This document shows positions 6,897 to 8,752 of a DNA stretch of 8,752 nucleotides, one piece after another (position 1 is the stretch's first letter; each line of letters opens with the position of its first letter). This DNA comes from Methanobacteriota archaeon (GTDB taxonomy: Archaea > Halobacteriota > Methanosarcinia > Methanosarcinales > Methanosarcinaceae). The stretch is taken from assembly GCA_030837265.1 (NCBI GenBank), contig JAUPKV010000527.1, positions 1 to 8,752 of the forward strand. The letters run 5' to 3'. A program made the translations under genes and the position numbers. The notes under the pieces were generated by a model, which was not told the DNA's origin, searched no databases, and was given only the letters and a program-made list of their open reading frames with translations.

Positions 6897-6903
6897 ATAT
6901 AAG
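6897..6903 (-). promoter_or_regulatory. Probable TATA box of the UbiA-like gene
   Basis: On the minus strand this lies in CTTATATTG, 40-46 bases before ATG 6857. Initiation about 25 bases downstream would fall near 6872, giving a leader of about 15 bases. A GTGATC at 6871-6876 resembles a ribosome site but is spaced for an out-of-frame ATG at 6868, not for 6857. Confidence 0.
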
Positions 6904-6928
6904 ATTTTAGAATCTGTAGAATATATAA

Positions 6929-6985
6929 GAAATCAACTAAAATTAGAGAAATAAGCTAATAATAGAGAAATTAACTAAATGTTAT
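6929..6985. repeat. Imperfect 19-base tandem repeat, three units
   Basis: Units begin at 6929, 6948 and 6967: GAAATCAACTAAAATTAGA, GAAATAAGCTAATAATAGA and GAAATTAACTAAATGTTAT. Units 1 and 2 agree at 15 of 19 positions; units 1 and 3 agree at 12 of the first 13 and then diverge. The array lies 70-130 bases upstream of the UbiA-like start and about 25 bases beyond its TATA box, where regulator sites can sit. It could also be a simple A+T-rich repeat. Confidence 0.
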
Positions 6986-7179
6986 ATTTGTGAAAGTATG
7001 ACATTTATCCTAAAGACTGGTAACTGAGAGAATTGAGAAAAATTCGGGAGATATAAGTAAAATGAAAAGTCATTTGTTATGGGTTTTCTAAGAATTTAAT
7101 AATTAAAAGAGTTAGTTTAAGCTTAATATTTGACAAAACTATATTACAAACATTTTATAATAAATCAAAGAGCTTTAAA

Positions 7180-7191
7180 TTTATATATAAA
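7180..7191. promoter_or_regulatory. Palindromic TATA-box sequence without an assigned gene
   Basis: TTTATATATAAA is self-complementary and close to the archaeal TATA consensus TTTATATA. It can orient transcription either way. The nearest minus-strand start (6857) is over 300 bases away and no plus-strand protein gene follows, so if active it would drive a non-coding RNA or a very long leader. Confidence 0.
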
Positions 7192-7292
7192 AGTAAAAAT
7201 ATTTAATAGAATATATACTATAAGTTTTAATGAAATTATTTTACACAGATTTCCAAATATTAACTGTATTAAATAATGTATCCATTAGAATT

Positions 7293-7307
7293 GACAACAT
7301 TGTTGTC
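7293..7307. promoter_or_regulatory. Operator-like palindrome GACAAC-N3-GTTGTC
   Basis: GACAACATTGTTGTC has perfect 6-base arms around a 3-base centre, the same 6-3-6 layout as the palindrome at 759-773 but with a different arm sequence. It is far from any annotated start, about 100 bases downstream of the orphan TATA box. Confidence 0.
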
Positions 7308-7429
7308 TGCCACAAAAGTATATCCTTCAATTTTCAGCAGCTAAAAATATTGAACGGATTTCTAGAAAAACTGGATCTGGAAACAAATATGAAAAAATTG
7401 GATTAAAAACAAATTCAAAAAATAAAGAA

Positions 7430-7443
7430 GGGCAAAAGAGCCC
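7430..7443 (-). terminator. Transcription terminator downstream of the acetate transporter gene
   Basis: On the minus strand GGGCTCTTTTGCCC forms a 4-base-pair G+C stem with a 6-base loop, followed by TTCTTTATTTTTT. A U-rich tract after a hairpin is a plausible archaeal end of transcription. It lies about 45 bases past the stop of the gene. Confidence 0.
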
Positions 7444-7449
7444 GACTAT

Positions 7450-7488
7450 TTTTACAATAATATGTTTTATAAAATTCTTATTGTAAAA
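7450..7488 (-). terminator. 11-base-pair hairpin starting at the stop codon of the acetate transporter gene
   Basis: TTTTACAATAA (7450-7460) and TTATTGTAAAA (7478-7488) are perfect complements around a 17-base loop. The hairpin begins directly after the TAA (7489-7491). It may protect the 3' end of the transcript or act together with the second hairpin and U-tract at 7417-7443 in termination. Confidence 0.
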
Positions 7489-8094
7489 TTACAAAGGAAT
7501 TATTTTCCTTCCATACATCTCATTTAGTACCTGACCCATTGCACCGTAAATTGCTGCAAACCCTGTGAGGATTCCTTCATAGCCGGCGAACTTGAGTATT
7601 GCCGGGTTGTCCAGGAAGTTTCCTGCGGCAAGCAGGAAGAACAGAATTGCGAGAAGCAGGAAAACGACCTGAAGAATCCTTGATGCTTTCAGTGTACCTA
7701 TGAACATATAAAGAGTGAAGATTCCCCACATGAAGAGATACGCGGAAAAGTCTAACGGGGTCAAAGCCAGCCCTGCAAATTTATCCCCCAATTTAGGGAG
7801 CAGGACAATTCCCACCAGACTCAGCCAGAAAAGCCCATATGAGGTAAAAGCTGTAGCTCCAAAAGTGTTACCTTTTTTCCATTCCTCGATCCCTGCAATA
7901 ACCTGAGCTAAACCACCGTAGAAAATACCCATTGAGAGAATTACTCCTCCCAGTGCGTAAAAACCTGCATTGTGTAAATTCAAAAGCACAGTGGTCATGC
8001 CAAAACCCATCAAACCCAGGGGGGCAGGGTTTGCGGTTAGATCCGCGATTTTTACATTGCTTGCGCTCATAATATCTTTAACTTCGTGACTCAT
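7489..8094 (-). CDS. aceP: Acetate uptake transporter, GPR1/FUN34/YaaH (AceP/SatP) family
   Basis: 201 residues from the ATG at 8094, which has AGAGGAT about 9 bases upstream; a TTG at 8103 would add 3 residues but overlaps that site. The family signature [11 protein letters not shown] is present (22-32), followed by six hydrophobic helices near 28-45, 47-68, 77-100, 114-132, 139-158 and 170-188. [11 protein letters not shown] (58-68) and [15 protein letters not shown] (78-92) are also characteristic. Members are small, inner-membrane acetate or succinate carriers, thought to co-transport protons and to assemble as hexamers. In aceticlastic Methanosarcina such a protein (AceP) supplies acetate for methanogenesis, which is the likely role here; the symbol rests on that family resemblance. 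The gene stands alone, with a leader of about 100 bases, an extensive upstream region and two 3' hairpins, all consistent with a highly expressed, regulated single-gene transcript. Confidence 0.
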   Translation of the reverse strand: MSHEVKDIMSASNVKIADLTANPAPLGLMGFGMTTVLLNLHNAGFYALGGVILSMGIFYGGLAQVIAGIEEWKKGNTFGATAFTSYGLFWLSLVGIVLLPKLGDKFAGLALTPLDFSAYLFMWGIFTLYMFIGTLKASRILQVVFLLLAILFFLLAAGNFLDNPAILKFAGYEGILTGFAAIYGAMGQVLNEMYGRKIIPL

Positions 8095-8109
8095 AAAATC
8101 CAATCCTCT

Positions 8110-8125
8110 TTCCGTTTAATCGGAA
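8110..8125. repeat. Hairpin TTCCG-N6-CGGAA in the transporter leader
   Basis: TTCCGTTTAATCGGAA has perfect 5-base arms and lies 15-30 bases before the ATG at 8094, just upstream of the ribosome site AGAGGAT. On RNA it could limit or expose that site; on DNA it could be a small operator. A short match, so tentative. Confidence 0.
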
Positions 8126-8216
8126 ATCTATCCTTAAAGTCTAATAAAGATACATAAAGACAATCGCCGTTTTTGAGGTTTCTTTTTCGCCTCTAGTAGG
8201 CTATGTAATGGTTAAT

Positions 8217-8228
8217 AATTATATAGAA
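8217..8228 (-). promoter_or_regulatory. Probable TATA box of the acetate transporter gene
   Basis: On the minus strand this reads TTCTATATAATT. Initiation about 25 bases downstream falls near 8195, giving a leader of about 100 bases before ATG 8094. A second, weaker candidate, TTCTATAT at 8236-8243, lies 15-19 bases further upstream. Confidence 0.
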
Positions 8229-8249
8229 TTTGCGATATAGAATTATATT

Positions 8250-8338
8250 AAAAGTGAAAAGTGATTATTAATTACCCAACTAGATAGAATAGAAAAAACT
8301 GATTTTAAAAACATGAATTTGTTCCACTTTTCACTTTT
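8250..8338. repeat. Perfect 14-base inverted repeat made of doubled AAAAGTG heptamers
   Basis: AAAAGTGAAAAGTG (8250-8263) and CACTTTTCACTTTT (8325-8338) are exact reverse complements separated by 61 bases. Each arm is itself the heptamer AAAAGTG repeated twice, so the region holds four copies in two opposed pairs. It lies directly upstream of the presumed transporter TATA box. Paired sites for a regulator are one reading; terminal repeats of a tiny mobile element are another, though no flanking target duplication was seen. Confidence 0.
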
Positions 8339-8350
8339 TACTTCGGTAAA
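8337..8350 (+). other. Possible RNA hairpin with a C(UUCG)G tetraloop
   Basis: TTTACTTCGGTAAA folds on the plus strand into a 5-base-pair stem closed by C-G around UUCG, an exceptionally stable RNA loop. It touches the right arm of the 14-base inverted repeat. A second plus-strand hairpin, AAACTAT/ATAGTTT (8394-8400 and 8410-8416, loop AGAACCCCC), follows. No transcript is known to cover them. Confidence 0.
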
Positions 8351-8599
8351 TGAACCAAAAATCGAGAAGGGTTAAAGTGTGCAGGACTTAATAAAACTAT
8401 AGAACCCCCATAGTTTAGTATCGTTGGACCGATTATTAGCATTTAATTTGTTAAATATTCCATTTAAAAAATGAAGAAGCATTTACATAATTGTAGTTTC
8501 ATTATAAACTGGCATAACTTAACTTTTTATATAAATGAAGTGGAGTATTTGAAACAAAAATTATTATTAAAAAAAAGATTTTTTGTTAAATAAAAAAAT

Positions 8600-8731
8600 T
8601 TGAACGCATTAAAGGAAGTCGGAAATTGCCGATAAGCAGGCAACCTCGTAAGTTTTAAATATCAAAAACACACGCAACTGTTTTTAGTAATCTGCTAAGA
8701 CTTGAGAGAAAATTTTCTCAACCGCGTTCAA
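8600..8731. ncRNA. Candidate structured RNA or cis-regulatory element
   Basis: Several complementary pairs nest correctly: TTGAACGC/GCGTTCAA (8600-8607 and 8724-8731) closes 116 bases; inside are AAGTC/GACTT (8616-8620 and 8699-8703), TTGCC/GGCAA (8626-8630 and 8639-8643) and GTTTT/AAAAC (8652-8656 and 8665-8669), plus TTGAGA/TCTCAA (8702-8707 and 8716-8721), which shares two bases with the second stem. The segment is less A+T-rich than its left flank. I recognise no riboswitch or RNA family. A protein gene end at the right edge would overlap it, so this stays a candidate. Confidence 0.
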
Positions 8732-8752
8732 CAATATTGATCTCAGTTTCAC

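Larger units (their letters stand above)
6858..7488. other. Intergenic region with several unexplained signals
   Basis: 631 bases without a supportable protein gene; the longest frames are only a few codons. It holds the UbiA-like promoter, the 19-base tandem repeat, a fully palindromic TATA sequence TTTATATATAAA (7180-7191), the palindrome GACAACATTGTTGTC (7293-7307) and, at the right, the hairpins that follow the transporter gene. The TATA, palindrome and the GGGC/GCCC hairpin followed by a U-rich stretch on the plus strand would fit a small RNA gene at roughly 7215-7455, but nothing in the sequence proves transcription. Confidence 0.
8095..8752. other. Long upstream region of the acetate transporter and right-edge sequence
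   Basis: No complete gene in 658 bases. From left to right it holds the transporter leader and TATA box, the 14-base inverted repeat, two possible RNA hairpins, an A+T-rich stretch with a plus-strand TATA-like sequence (TTTTTATATAAAT, 8524-8536), and a folded segment at 8600-8731. At the right edge two minus-strand frames run in from outside: one of 22 codons ending at TAA 8684-8686, and one of about 11 codons ending ETEINIVERG with TGA at 8718-8720. T-runs on the minus strand near 8569-8577 and 8592-8598 could terminate such a gene. Neither frame can be preferred. Confidence 0.

Noticed and set aside
8600..8731. Cobalamin, TPP or SAM riboswitch
   Set aside because: None of the diagnostic conserved boxes (for example GCCACTG or CTGAGA) is present in this segment.
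1..8752. A defence island, transposon or CRISPR system
   Set aside because: No nuclease, transposase, helicase, toxin or repeat-spacer array could be read on either strand; the complete genes are ordinary metabolic, transport and regulatory genes.

Overview
The window reads as chromosomal DNA of a methanogenic archaeon of the Methanosarcina type. The evidence is a combination rather than a marker gene. There is an acetate transporter of the GPR1/FUN34/YaaH (AceP) family and a winged-helix regulator with the C-terminal domain of the FilR1/Msr family, which is known mainly from methanogens. Long, very A+T-rich intergenic regions carry archaeal TATA boxes, and translation starts often carry GGTGA-type or GAGG-type Shine-Dalgarno sequences. 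No rRNA, tRNA, CRISPR array or complete insertion sequence was seen.

Layout, left to right. (1) 1-745, minus: N-terminal 248 residues of a membrane acyltransferase (acyltransferase-3 family, running off the left edge), with an operator-like palindrome at its promoter. (2) 746-1146: non-coding, with one possible gene scrap. (3) 1147-2355, minus: a dithiol FAD/NAD(P) oxidoreductase that lacks about 45-50 residues around the ATG motif of its FAD domain. (4) A divergent intergenic region with two interlocking inverted repeats. (5) 2622-4238, plus: complete bifunctional purH with a TTG start. (6) 4239-4993: 755 bases of A+T-rich spacer. (7) 4994-5779, plus: the FilR1/Msr-type regulator, convergent with (8) 5937-6857, minus: a UbiA-superfamily membrane prenyltransferase with an atypical first aspartate motif. 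(9) 6858-7488: non-coding, with a 19-base imperfect tandem repeat, a palindromic TATA box, a 15-base palindrome and two hairpins. (10) 7489-8094, minus: the AceP-like acetate transporter with a leader of about 100 bases. (11) 8095-8752: a long upstream region with a perfect 14-base inverted repeat, a UUCG hairpin and a possible structured RNA at the right edge.

The genes do not form one operon; nearly all appear to be single transcription units with their own promoters. Functionally they cover purine synthesis (PurH), acetate uptake (AceP), membrane isoprenoid chemistry (UbiA-like), possible surface acylation (acyltransferase-3) and transcriptional control. I found no convincing new multi-gene system. 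The most notable points are the internally deleted oxidoreductase, the repeat architecture upstream of aceP, and the structured non-coding regions at 2448-2491, 6929-7488 and 8600-8731.
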